A stretch of 14,972 nt of DNA. It comes from JALZAA01 sp035316025. Lineage in GTDB: Bacteria > Actinomycetota > Acidimicrobiia > IMCC26256 > JACDBD01. The stretch lies in contig DATFXL010000032.1 in the NCBI GenBank assembly GCA_035316025.1, positions 1 to 14,972 on the forward strand, given 5' to 3'. Below the pieces are notes generated by a model. It was given only the letters and a program-made list of their open reading frames with translations. It was not told where the DNA came from and made no database searches. The translations under genes were made by a program, and so were the position numbers. Below, piece by piece: positions 5,810-12,882 of this stretch (the first letter of the stretch is position 1; every line of letters begins with the position of its first letter).

Positions 5810-6877
5810 GTGGAGCCACGAGGGCCGGACATCGGCGTCGACGAGCTGCAGCTCGCGGCTCGCAACAGCGGCATGCCGCTCGAAGCGCTCGACTGGCCGG
5901 TCACGCCCCTGGGCCTGCACTACTTGCTCATCCATTACGACATCCCCCGTGTCGATGCCTCGACGTGGTCGCTGGAGATCGACGGGCTCGTCGACCGGCC
6001 GCTCACGCTCTCGCTGGACGACGTGCGCGCCCGGCCCAGCGAGACGGTCGCCGTCACGATGGAGTGCGCGGGCAACGGGCGGGCGCGCCTCGAGCCGCGG
6101 CCGGTGAGCCAGCCGTGGCTCGTCGAGGCGGTAGGAACGGCCGAGTGGACCGGCACTCCTTTACGGGCGCTGCTCGAGGAGGCGGGGCTGCGCGACGACG
6201 CCGTCGAGATCGTCTTCACGGGACTCGATCACGGCGTGGAAGGCGGCGTCGAACAGGACTATGCCCGCAGCCTGTCGATCGCCGCGGCATCGCGCGACGA
6301 GGTCATCCTCGCCTACGAGGTCAACGGCGAACCGTTGCCGCCGCAGCACGGGTTCCCGCTCCGTCTCGTGGTTCCGGGTTGGTACGGCATGACGAACGTG
6401 AAGTGGCTGGCGCGTATCACGGCCGCGGCCGAGCCGTTCTCGGGCTATCAGCAAGCCGAGGGCTACCGCATGCTGCGCAACGCCGACGACGCCGGTGAGC
6501 CCGTCACGAGGATGGCGCCGCGCGCGCTCATGGCCCCGCCGGGGTTCCCGGACTTCATGACCCGACGTCGCTTCGTCGCCCGCGGCCCGTGCCCGATCCG
6601 CGGCCGAGCCTGGTCGGGCCACGCTCCGATCACGCAGGTCGACGTGAGCGCGGACGGCGGGCGGTCGTGGCATCCGGCCTTCCTCGATGACGACGACCTC
6701 GGCCGGTATGCATGGCGGGGATGGTCGTGGACGTGGGAGCCGGACGCGTCCGGCGACTACGAGCTCTGGTGCCGGGCGCGCGACGCCGCCGGCAACGAGC
6801 AACCCGAGATCGCCGACTGGAACGTCAAGGGCTACGCCAACAACGAGGTGCAGTCGGTTCCGGTGACGGTCCGCTAG
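5810..6877 (+). CDS. Sulfite-oxidase-family molybdopterin oxidoreductase
   Basis: 355-aa enzyme of the sulfite oxidase fold. The Mo-cofactor domain covers about residues 30-215: GLHYLLIHYDIP (35-46), the molybdenum ligand Cys86 in MECAGNGRA, QHGFPLRLVVPGWYGM (179-194) and VKWLARI (197-203). The C-terminal Mo-co dimerisation, immunoglobulin-like domain follows (about 235-350; RGRAWSGHAPITQVDVSADGG, EQPEIADWNVKGY). There is no heme b5 domain, no Tat motif and no signal peptide, so it should be cytoplasmic and needs a separate electron acceptor. The reaction is presumably sulfite to sulfate, but the family also includes enzymes with other substrates. The start is the GTG at 5810; residues after it already match the family's N-terminal segment, so a later ATG is unlikely. 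It lies 10 nt after the lipoprotein gene, and its stop overlaps the convergent TauE/SafE stop. Confidence 0.92.
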   Translation: MEPRGPDIGVDELQLAARNSGMPLEALDWPVTPLGLHYLLIHYDIPRVDASTWSLEIDGLVDRPLTLSLDDVRARPSETVAVTMECAGNGRARLEPRPVSQPWLVEAVGTAEWTGTPLRALLEEAGLRDDAVEIVFTGLDHGVEGGVEQDYARSLSIAAASRDEVILAYEVNGEPLPPQHGFPLRLVVPGWYGMTNVKWLARITAAAEPFSGYQQAEGYRMLRNADDAGEPVTRMAPRALMAPPGFPDFMTRRRFVARGPCPIRGRAWSGHAPITQVDVSADGGRSWHPAFLDDDDLGRYAWRGWSWTWEPDASGDYELWCRARDAAGNEQPEIADWNVKGYANNEVQSVPVTVR

Positions 6878-7626
6878 ATCGACGCGAGCAGGAGCGCGCT
6901 CCCGAGGAGCGTGAGTCCTGCGCCGTAGGCGCGCTCGAGGCGTACGGGGTGCGTCCGCAGGGCGATGCGCGCGCCGAGGTAGGAGAGCGGGATCGACGTC
7001 GCGCCGAAGACGGCCACGACCGACCAGTCGATGTGCCCGAGCGCCGCGTGCACGATCGTCCCCGGCACGGCGAGGACGGCCGCCACCGCCAGCGACGACG
7101 CGAACGACTGCTTGATCGACAGCCGCAGCACGACGATGAACAGCGGCGCGAGGAGGAACCCGCCGCTGTTGGCGAGCAGCCCCGACAGCACGCCGACGGT
7201 CCCCGCCACCAGGGCCAACCGGGTGCGGTACGCGCCCGGGATCACCGCGACCTCGTGCGGGTCCCCCGGTCGCAACAGGAACCGCAGTCCGAGCCCGATG
7301 ACGATCAGCTCGGTCACCGTCACGAGGATGCGGCCGTCGATCCAGCGGGTGGCGTACGCGCCGGCCGCGGTGGCGGGCACGCCGATCGCCGCGCTCCACA
7401 GGACGACCCGACGGTCCATGAGTCGCTCGCGCCAGTACGCGTAGGACGCGCTAAGCGTTGACGGGATCGTCGCCGGCAGCGGGGAGGCGACGGCCGAGAT
7501 GGGCGGGATGCCCACCAGGCTGAGAAGCGGGGTGGCGATGGCGGACCCGCCCTTGCCGAACACGCCGCCGAGCAGCCCGACCACGGCGCCGATGGCCGCC
7601 ACGGCGATGAGCTGCTCCCACGTCAT
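6874..7626 (-). CDS. TauE/SafE-family sulfite/anion exporter
   Basis: 250-aa integral membrane protein of the TauE/SafE (formerly DUF81) family, with about eight hydrophobic helices. Family landmarks are GAVVGLLGGVFGKGGSAI near the N-terminus and the matching second-half repeat GTVGVLSGLLANSGGFLLAP, the two inverted halves of the transporter. The family exports sulfite, sulfoacetate or related organic anions, or imports some of them. The ATG at 7626 starts directly before the first helix (TWEQLIAVAAIGAVV); the longer in-frame reading from 7683 adds a hydrophilic stretch across the LysR control region and is rejected. The gene ends on the same CTAG (6874-6877) that stops the convergent sulfite-oxidase gene. 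It is divergent from a LysR gene. With the sulfite oxidase next door, sulfite or sulfonate handling is the natural reading, though the substrate is not proven. Confidence 0.92.
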   Translation of the reverse strand: MTWEQLIAVAAIGAVVGLLGGVFGKGGSAIATPLLSLVGIPPISAVASPLPATIPSTLSASYAYWRERLMDRRVVLWSAAIGVPATAAGAYATRWIDGRILVTVTELIVIGLGLRFLLRPGDPHEVAVIPGAYRTRLALVAGTVGVLSGLLANSGGFLLAPLFIVVLRLSIKQSFASSLAVAAVLAVPGTIVHAALGHIDWSVVAVFGATSIPLSYLGARIALRTHPVRLERAYGAGLTLLGSALLLASI

Positions 7627-7633
7627 ACGCCCA

Positions 7634-7690
7634 TTGGACCGGCCCGCGCCTGACAAGTCCAACAGATCGTTCTGATGAATCACATAAGCT
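7634..7690. promoter_or_regulatory. LysR / TauE divergent control region
   Basis: The 70-bp gap holds several short dyads. TTGGAC (7634-7639) and GTCCAA (7657-7662) are perfect complements 17 nt apart. T-N11-A at 7670-7682 contains TGAT-GA-ATCA, the classical LysR-box form. AGATCG (7664-7669) is mirrored by CGATCT (7691-7696), just past the range given here. TAAGCT (7685-7690) ends 6 nt before the lysR ATG, so lysR may be leaderless. The positions suit a LysR protein that represses itself and switches the divergent exporter. Confidence 0.5.
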
Positions 7691-7696
7691 CGATCT

Positions 7697-8563
7697 ATGG
7701 AGATCCGTCAGCTCGAGTACGTCGTCGGCGTGGTCGACGAAGGCGGCTTCACCCGGGCGGCGGAGGCGCTCCACGTGACTCAGCCCGCGCTGTCGGACGG
7801 CATCCGCCGCCTCGAGGCCGAGGTGGGGCTCGAGCTGTTCCATCGGGTGGGCCGGCGGGCGGTGCTCTCGGCTGCGGGCGAGGCCTTCGTCGAGCCGGCC
7901 CGGCAGGTGCTGCGCGACCTCGGTGTCCTGCGGACGTCGGTGGCCGCAGTCGCCGGGCTCACGGCGGGAACGCTCGACGTCGTCGCGCTCCCGACGCTGG
8001 CCGTGGATCCGCTGGCTGCTCTCGTCGGCGCCTTCCGCCACGCGTATCCCGGCGTCGTCGTGCGCGTCGACCAGCCCGAGGACGCCGCCGCCGTCGCGAC
8101 CCGTGTGCGCAGCGGCCGTTCGGAGATCGGCCTCACCGAGCTCCCCGTCGCCGAGCCCCGCCTGGTGAGCCGTCGCCTCACCGAACAGGAGCTGCTCGTG
8201 GTGTTGCCGCCCGACTCGCCGCTGGCGCACCGCCGGCGGCTCACCACCGCCGACCTCGCGTCGGTGCCGCTCGTGACGAGTCCCGTCGGCACGTCGACCC
8301 GCGGGCTCATCGACACCGCCTTCGCCGCCATCGACGCCATGCCCGACGTCGTGGTCGAGACCGATCAGCGCGAGGCGATCGTCCCGCTCGTCGTGGCCGG
8401 CGCCGGCGCCAGCATCCTCCCGCGCCCGCAGGCCGAGGCGGCGGCCGTGTTCGGCGCGAGCACGGTCTCGCTGTCGCCGCGATTGGTTCGATCCATCGGT
8501 CTCGTATGGCGCGACGGGCCGCTGTCACCGGCGGCGCGCGCGTTCGTCAACCTTCGTGCGTGA
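7697..8563 (+). CDS. LysR-family transcriptional regulator
   Basis: 288-aa LysR protein of normal size. The N-terminal winged HTH spans residues 1-60, with the signature MEIRQLEYVVGVVDEGGFTRAAEALHVTQPALSDGIRRLEAEVGLELFHR read in separate pieces (first strand-helix at 1-14, HTH at 18-40). A linker helix (60-88) and an effector-binding domain (about 89-288) follow, with GTLDVVALPTLAVDPL, IGLTELPV and the GASILPRP segment typical of the co-inducer cleft. It is divergent from the TauE/SafE exporter gene with a 70-bp gap, the standard arrangement in which a LysR protein controls its neighbour. The effector is unknown; sulfite, sulfate or a sulfonate metabolite would fit the context. The last 17 bp overlap the 3' end of the convergent membrane-protein gene. 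Confidence 0.94.
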   Translation: MEIRQLEYVVGVVDEGGFTRAAEALHVTQPALSDGIRRLEAEVGLELFHRVGRRAVLSAAGEAFVEPARQVLRDLGVLRTSVAAVAGLTAGTLDVVALPTLAVDPLAALVGAFRHAYPGVVVRVDQPEDAAAVATRVRSGRSEIGLTELPVAEPRLVSRRLTEQELLVVLPPDSPLAHRRRLTTADLASVPLVTSPVGTSTRGLIDTAFAAIDAMPDVVVETDQREAIVPLVVAGAGASILPRPQAEAAAVFGASTVSLSPRLVRSIGLVWRDGPLSPAARAFVNLRA

Positions 8564-9020
8564 GGACGAGCTGCCACGAGTTGCTGAGCGCGACGCCGAG
8601 CAGCAGCAGGATTCCGGTGGCGAGCACTACGTCGTAGTGACGGGTGACGCCCTGGACCGCACGAAGCGCGCCGGCGACTCCGATGATCACGAGCCCGGCG
8701 TGGTAGACGACGGCCCGGCGGACGTTGATGTTGCGGGTTCGCCACGCTCGGACGGTGTACGGAGCCGACAGGGCCAACACGCCGATGGCGAACCCGAGTT
8801 CTGCCAGCCCGATCAGCCTCGACGTCGTCCCGACGAGCGCGAGGAGAGAGTTGAACAGCACGGTGATGAACGCGTAGAAGGCCGATCGCGCTCGCCCGAT
8901 CATCATCGGGGATTGCCGAATCTCGCGCGGGCGGAGGGCGACGGCGACGAAGAGCAATCCGGTCAGGGCCGCCGCCGCCCCGCCCGTCGTCAGGTAGAAG
9001 TTCGCCCAGTCCGAGTCCAT
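8547..9020 (-). CDS. Five-helix integral membrane protein, unknown function
   Basis: 157-aa membrane protein. Five hydrophobic segments are visible: about residues 11-28 (TTGGAAAALTGLLFVAVAL), 47-66, 69-86, 104-122 and 130-151. A short hydrophilic N-terminus MDSDWANFY precedes the first helix, and Arg-rich loops (RPREIRQ, RAWRTRNINVRR) suggest which side faces the cytoplasm. I recognise the GGAAAALTGLLFVA opening from uncharacterised bacterial membrane proteins but know no function. It is the last gene of a minus-strand operon, only 3 bp after the VOC gene, and its 3' end overlaps the convergent lysR gene by 17 bp. Its constant tight spacing suggests it works with, or is simply co-expressed with, the VOC and epoxide hydrolase genes. 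Confidence 0.82.
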   Translation of the reverse strand: MDSDWANFYLTTGGAAAALTGLLFVAVALRPREIRQSPMMIGRARSAFYAFITVLFNSLLALVGTTSRLIGLAELGFAIGVLALSAPYTVRAWRTRNINVRRAVVYHAGLVIIGVAGALRAVQGVTRHYDVVLATGILLLLGVALSNSWQLVLTHEG

Positions 9021-9023
9021 CCC

Positions 9024-9455
9024 TCAGGTCGTGACGGGACGCCCGTCGGGGCCGATCGGCCAGTCGGGGTTGTACGCGATCTCCCAGACGTGGCCGTCGG
9101 GATCGGCGACGTGCGCGTGGTACAGGCCCCACTCCAGCGAGCTCGGCGGCTTCAGGACGGTGCCGCCGGCGGCCGTCGCGGTCGCGACCGCGTCATCGAC
9201 GTCGGCCGCGCTGTCCAGGTTCATCGACATCACGATGCCGCCGAAGCGCGGCTCGACCGGCGGCTCGAAGCCGGCGTCGGCCCACTGCGACTCCGCCGGC
9301 CAGATCGTGAGCCACGCACCGGACGTGCGGAACATCCTGAAGCCGTCGTCGGCGGAGATGATGACCTCCCAGCCCAGCGCCCGGTAGAAGGACTCGGCGC
9401 GATCCACGTCGCGCACGCCGAGGGTGACGAGGCTGACTCGCGGCGCGACGGCCAT
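9024..9455 (-). CDS. VOC (glyoxalase/dioxygenase superfamily) protein
   Basis: 143-aa single-unit vicinal oxygen chelate protein with two beta-alpha-beta-beta-beta modules: the first begins SLVTLGVRDVDRAESFYRALGW (residues 8-29), the second near GGIVMSMNLDS (72-82). It ends with the family signature ADPDGHVWEIAYNP (117-130), in which Glu125 is the usual second-module metal ligand. The first-module ligand, normally His, Gln or Glu on the first strand, is not evident (Val/Thr there), so metal-dependent catalysis is uncertain; it could be a metal-free VOC or a binding or resistance protein. Start ATG 9455 lies 4 bp after the epoxide hydrolase stop, and its stop lies 3 bp before the next start. 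The substrate is unknown. Confidence 0.9.
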   Translation of the reverse strand: MAVAPRVSLVTLGVRDVDRAESFYRALGWEVIISADDGFRMFRTSGAWLTIWPAESQWADAGFEPPVEPRFGGIVMSMNLDSAADVDDAVATATAAGGTVLKPPSSLEWGLYHAHVADPDGHVWEIAYNPDWPIGPDGRPVTT

Positions 9456-9459
9456 GCGG

Positions 9460-10623
9460 TCAGCGCATGGCGCGGAAGGCGCGCCTGACCTGGTCGACGA
9501 ACAGCTCGGGCTGCTCCCATGCCGCGAAGTGACCGCCCCGATCGGGCTGCTCGTAGAACCGGATGTCGGAGTAGCGCTTCTCGCACCACCGGCGCGACGG
9601 CCGCATGATCTCCCGGGGGAAGATCGAGATGCCCGTCGGCGTGTCGATCGTGAACGTTGCCGCCATCTGGGACTGCCCGGATGGGCGCACCCATCCGCTC
9701 TCCCAGTACAGGCGAGCCGACGACGCCGCCGTCGCGGTCAGCCAGTACAGCGTGATGTTGTCGAGCATCTGGTCGCGCGTCAGCGCGCTCGTCGGGTCCC
9801 CGTCGTTGTCGGTCCAGGCCCAGTACTTCTCGGCGATCCACGCCGCCTGACCCACCGGCGAGTCGACCAGCCCGTAGCCGAGCGTCTGCGGGCGCGTCCC
9901 TTGCTCGAGCGCGTACCCGACGCCCCACTCGAACATCTCGCCCATGTCGGCGAGTGCGCGCTGCTCGGTCTCGGTCAGCTCGTCGAGCGTGTCGGGGTCG
10001 GGGCCGACGATGGCCATGTTGACGTGCACGCCGGCGACGTGGCGGGCGTCGCGCCGGCCGAGTGTGCTCGACACGAAGCCGCCCCAGTCACCGCCTTGCG
10101 CGCCGTAGCGTTCGTATCCGAGGCGCGCCATGAGCGCGGCCCACGCGTCGGCGATGCGGTCGATGTCCCAGCCCGGTTCCGACGGCTTGTCGCTGAAGCC
10201 GTAGCCCGGGAGAGACGGGCACACGACGTGGAAGGCGTCCGCGGGGTCGCCGCCGTGGGCGGCCGGGTCGGCGAGTGGGCCGATGACGTCGAGGAACTCG
10301 ACGACCGACCCGGGCCATCCGTGCGTCATCACCAGCGGCAGCGCGTCCGGCTCCGGCGATTCGACGTGGATGAAGTGGACACCGAGGCCGTCGATGTCGG
10401 TCCGGAACTGCGCCAGGTCGACCAGGCGCTTCTCGCATCGACGCCAGTCGTACCCGTCCTGCCAGTACGCGCAGAGGTCGCGCAGCCACTCGAGCGGCAC
10501 GCCCTGGCGCCAGTCGGGGACGGGCGCGGGCTCGGGCCAGCGGGCGGCGGCGAGGCGGCGGCGGAGGTCGTCGAGCTCGGCCTCGGCGACCTCGACGCGG
10601 AAGGGGGTCACGGCGTCGGACAT
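9460..10623 (-). CDS. Epoxide hydrolase (EHN-type alpha/beta hydrolase)
   Basis: 387-aa soluble epoxide hydrolase of the microsomal/EHN type. The N-terminal EHN domain occupies about residues 5-90 (PFRVEVAEAELDDLRRRL, WRQGVPLEWLRDLCAYW). The alpha/beta-hydrolase core has the oxyanion motif HGWPGS (101-106), PSLPGYGFSDKP (136-147) and the nucleophile Asp179 in GGDWGGFVSS. The catalytic His is His365 in DRGGHFAAWEQPELF; lid Tyr residues lie in the region around ITLYWLTATAASSARLYWE. Lid Tyr and the Asp nucleophile identify an epoxide hydrolase rather than an esterase, giving a vicinal diol from an epoxide. The length is normal for the family. It sits second in a minus-strand operon, 9 bp after the EthD-like gene and 4 bp before the VOC gene, which suggests use in a catabolic or detoxification route. 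The natural substrate is unknown. Confidence 0.95.
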   Translation of the reverse strand: MSDAVTPFRVEVAEAELDDLRRRLAAARWPEPAPVPDWRQGVPLEWLRDLCAYWQDGYDWRRCEKRLVDLAQFRTDIDGLGVHFIHVESPEPDALPLVMTHGWPGSVVEFLDVIGPLADPAAHGGDPADAFHVVCPSLPGYGFSDKPSEPGWDIDRIADAWAALMARLGYERYGAQGGDWGGFVSSTLGRRDARHVAGVHVNMAIVGPDPDTLDELTETEQRALADMGEMFEWGVGYALEQGTRPQTLGYGLVDSPVGQAAWIAEKYWAWTDNDGDPTSALTRDQMLDNITLYWLTATAASSARLYWESGWVRPSGQSQMAATFTIDTPTGISIFPREIMRPSRRWCEKRYSDIRFYEQPDRGGHFAAWEQPELFVDQVRRAFRAMR

Positions 10624-10632
10624 GGGCGCACT

Positions 10633-11163
10633 CTAGGGACGCGGCCGCCGGGCGCGCCGGGCGAGGATGCGCCAGCCGGCGGGGACGTCGAGGAACCGCT
10701 GGATGTCCCGTCGGATGATCTCGGCGCCGGCGGGGGAGTCGTACATCCGCTGGTGAACGTCCTTGAGCGAACGGAACCCGAGCTCGGCGATGCCGTCGAC
10801 GTCGGGCGCGCCCCTGGTGGCCCGCTCGATCACGACGTTCTGCACGTATCGCACGAGCACCGGATGATGCTTGCGGGCCAGCGGCGAGTGCACGTTCGTC
10901 CAGTGCTCGGCGAACTCCTCGCGAGTCAGCCCCGGCGCCCGGCGCACGAACGCGATGCGAGCCACGGTCTCGCCGCCGCGGTCCCATTGCGGGCGCTCGT
11001 CGACGCGGTACGCGTCGGCGTCGGCCGGGGGTGGCGCATCGTGACGGATGATCGCGATGCCGGCGACATGCTCGTGCCTGCCGGTGGCGCCTTCGCCCAC
11101 CGGCAGGTACAGCTCATCGGCGTCGTCGGGGATCGCACCGAGGAGCGCGGCAATGACTTTCAC
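10633..11163 (-). CDS. EthD-domain protein
   Basis: 176-aa protein read from the GTG at 11163 (KVIAALLGAIPDDADELYL). The C-terminal half (about 66-165) is a typical EthD/dimeric alpha-beta-barrel domain: ARIAFVRRAPGLTREEFAEHW, NVHSPLARKHHP with the characteristic His92, VQNVVIERA, IAELGFRSLKDV and FLDVPAGW. The N-terminal half (1-60) looks like a reduced second copy of the fold (VAGIAIIRHDA), possibly an internal duplication. EthD proteins accompany cytochrome P450 or oxygenase systems for ethers and aromatics, and some relatives are dehydratases or cyclases; the role here is unknown. The GTG is chosen because longer readings to 11289 enter the divergent gene and are Arg-rich shadow sequence. 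TACTCT (11178-11173) lies 9 nt upstream, fitting a leaderless start. It is the first gene of the operon leading to epoxide hydrolase. Confidence 0.82.
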   Translation of the reverse strand: MKVIAALLGAIPDDADELYLPVGEGATGRHEHVAGIAIIRHDAPPPADADAYRVDERPQWDRGGETVARIAFVRRAPGLTREEFAEHWTNVHSPLARKHHPVLVRYVQNVVIERATRGAPDVDGIAELGFRSLKDVHQRMYDSPAGAEIIRRDIQRFLDVPAGWRILARRARRPRP

Positions 11164-11182
11164 CGGGAGGTCAGAGTAGAAC
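11153..11182. promoter_or_regulatory. Overlapping divergent promoters (EthD operon / DUF1214 gene)
   Basis: Only 26 bp separate the two start codons. Plus strand: ATGACT (11153-11158), an 18-bp spacer, then TAGAAC (11177-11182), ending 7 nt before the ATG at 11190. Minus strand: TACTCT (11178-11173), 9 nt before the GTG at 11163, with no clear -35. The -10 boxes overlap, and both transcripts would be leaderless. Matches are partial, hence modest confidence. Confidence 0.4.
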
Positions 11183-11189
11183 CTGTCCC

Positions 11190-12323
11190 ATGGACCGGAG
11201 CCAGTTCGAGACCAGCGCCGTCTTCCGCGACCTCGTCGACGAGCTGCGCGGGCTCGAGGCCAAGCTGTTCGACGGTCAGAACGCGCCACAGGACGAGCAG
11301 TCGGTGCTCGAGGGCTACAAGTGGATCTTCTCGATCCTGCAGGTGGCGTTCGACGTGTACGTCTGGGCCGACACCGCCAACCCGCGCTTCGTCGACATCG
11401 TCGGCCCGTACAAGAAGTGGGGCGGCGACAACGCCGACGCGTTCTACCAGTATGCGCCGATCGACCCCCGCCGCACGTACAAGGTGCGGGGCAAGAAGGG
11501 CGACAGCGTCTACCTCTCCCTGACCGTCTACGGCGGGCCCGACGACGGCCGGTACTCGGAGCGCATCGTCGGGACGATCAACGACCGGATGCTCGACATC
11601 GCTTCCGACGGCGCCTTCGAGCTCGTGCTCAGCCCCGATCCACACGACGGGGCATGGTTGAAGCTCGAGCCCGACGCCGTCTGCGCGATCACCCGCGACT
11701 ATCTCGACGACCCGGTGCACGACCGCCGCGTCGAGTGGCACATCGAAGCCGTCGACCCGCCGGCGGCGTACCGGCTCGACGACGCCGACCTCGCCCGCCG
11801 CTTCCGTGCCGTTCTCACCTGGCTGCGCGACCAGGCGAACATCGTCCCGCTCGCGCTGGGCGAGCCGAACACGGTCGACGAGCCGTACCCGGTCCCGCAG
11901 CAGACGATCGGCTGGGCGGCCGCCGACGCCGCCTACGCCATGGGCAGCTTCGACCTCGCCGACGACGAGGCGCTCGTCATCGAAGGCCGCTCACCCGAGT
12001 GCGCCTTCTGGAACATGTGCCTGTGGAACCAGTTCCTGCACACCTACAACTACGACTACGAGCGCGTCACGATCAACGGCGGGCAGGTGCAGTACAAGGA
12101 CGACGGATCTTGGACGATCGTGGTCGCCCACCGCGACCCCGGCCATCCCAACTGGGTGTCACCAGCGGGCCACCCCCGCGGCCGCGTCTGGTTCCGCTGG
12201 TTCTATCCGTCGGACACGCCCGACCGTCCGACCACGCGGGTCGTCAAGGTCCCGGTCCGACGCCGAGGACGCACACGACGGCGGTCGGCGTCAGCGGAAG
12301 CGTCTCGACGCGCACGTCCGTGA
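11190..12323 (+). CDS. DUF1214-domain protein
   Basis: 377-aa protein with a C-terminal DUF1214 domain (about residues 240-350). Visible landmarks are YAMGSFDLADDEALVIEG, FWNMCLWNQFLHTYNY, YKDDGSWTIVVAHRDPGHPNW and GRVWFRWFYPSD. The N-terminal part (1-235) holds EGYKWIFSILQVAFDVYVWAD, PIDPRRTYKVRGKKGDSVYL and an AYRLDDADLARRF segment, the beta-rich scaffold usual upstream of DUF1214. No signal peptide is seen. No reaction is established for the family to my knowledge; members often lie among lipid, sterol and xenobiotic catabolism genes in actinobacteria. The last 20 or so residues (RRRGRTRRRSASAEASRRARP) are Arg-rich and antisense to the methyltransferase gene. The domain proper ends at VVKVPV, so the natural stop seems to have been lost. 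Start ATG 11190 fits a -10-like TAGAAC 7 nt upstream. Confidence 0.88.
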   Translation: MDRSQFETSAVFRDLVDELRGLEAKLFDGQNAPQDEQSVLEGYKWIFSILQVAFDVYVWADTANPRFVDIVGPYKKWGGDNADAFYQYAPIDPRRTYKVRGKKGDSVYLSLTVYGGPDDGRYSERIVGTINDRMLDIASDGAFELVLSPDPHDGAWLKLEPDAVCAITRDYLDDPVHDRRVEWHIEAVDPPAAYRLDDADLARRFRAVLTWLRDQANIVPLALGEPNTVDEPYPVPQQTIGWAAADAAYAMGSFDLADDEALVIEGRSPECAFWNMCLWNQFLHTYNYDYERVTINGGQVQYKDDGSWTIVVAHRDPGHPNWVSPAGHPRGRVWFRWFYPSDTPDRPTTRVVKVPVRRRGRTRRRSASAEASRRARP

Positions 12324-12876
12324 ACCCCGCGTTCGCGAAGTGTGCGGCGATCTCGTTGCCGGCGCGCCGGGCGGTCTCGTCGGTGGAGCCAGGGCCCCGT
12401 GGCTGGTAGGCGATCGCGATCCGTCCCCCTGGGTTGAGCAGGGCGCGCAGCTCGTTCAGGCGGCTGACGGGGTCGCCCCAGAACATCAGCGAGTTGACGG
12501 CCAGGATCTTGTCGAACGCGGCGTCGAAGGCGGGAAGGTCCTCGGCGTCGCCGAGGCGGAGGTCGACGCGCCCGGCGCGCACGGCGGGGGCGTTGCGGCG
12601 CGTCGCCTGGCGGACCATCTCCTCGGAGTGGTCGACGCCGGTGACGAGGCCTCGGGTCGCCCGTCTGGCCATCGCCTCGATCGCGATGCCGGGACCGAAC
12701 CCGATCTCGAGGACGCGATCATCCGGCTGCACGTCGAGCAGGCCCGCCGCCCAGACGTTGCGTTTCCGGTTGGATCCCCGGTGCGCCATGAACCATCCGA
12801 CCGCCCGACCGCCGAGCCCGTGCGGGCGGTGGAACTGGCCGACCACCGATCGCATCGCCTTCTGCCTGAGTCCCAT
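12244..12876 (-). CDS. Class I SAM-dependent methyltransferase
   Basis: 210-aa Rossmann-fold methyltransferase. An N-terminal helical part (1-50, FHRPHGLGGRAVGWFMAHRG) may recognise the substrate. It is followed by motif I VLEIGFGPG (55-63), the acidic adenosine/ribose-binding Asp82 in GVDHSEEMV, then LRLGDAEDLPAFDAAFDKI and LNPGGRIAIAYQPRG. It ends in strands GFTDVRVETLPLTPTAVVCVLGV. The substrate is unknown (small molecule, lipid or other). The ATG at 12876 is chosen because it lies 6 nt after the -10 hexamer of a MerR-type promoter; a TTG at 12897 would fall inside that promoter. It is divergent from the MerR gene, so MerR-controlled expression is likely. Its last 80 bp overlap the extended 3' end of the convergent DUF1214 gene. 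Confidence 0.9.
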   Translation of the reverse strand: MGLRQKAMRSVVGQFHRPHGLGGRAVGWFMAHRGSNRKRNVWAAGLLDVQPDDRVLEIGFGPGIAIEAMARRATRGLVTGVDHSEEMVRQATRRNAPAVRAGRVDLRLGDAEDLPAFDAAFDKILAVNSLMFWGDPVSRLNELRALLNPGGRIAIAYQPRGPGSTDETARRAGNEIAAHFANAGFTDVRVETLPLTPTAVVCVLGVGPGP

Positions 12877-12882
12877 GCCGCC

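Noticed and set aside
6161..7399. 412-codon minus-strand frame across the sulfite-oxidase and TauE/SafE genes
   Set aside because: Crosses two well supported genes, low-complexity Arg/Gly/Ala composition, no domain.
9424..11523. 699-codon plus-strand frame opposite the epoxide hydrolase operon
   Set aside because: Antisense to EthD, epoxide hydrolase and part of VOC; composition is that of a shadow frame and its end runs through the start of the DUF1214 gene in the wrong frame.
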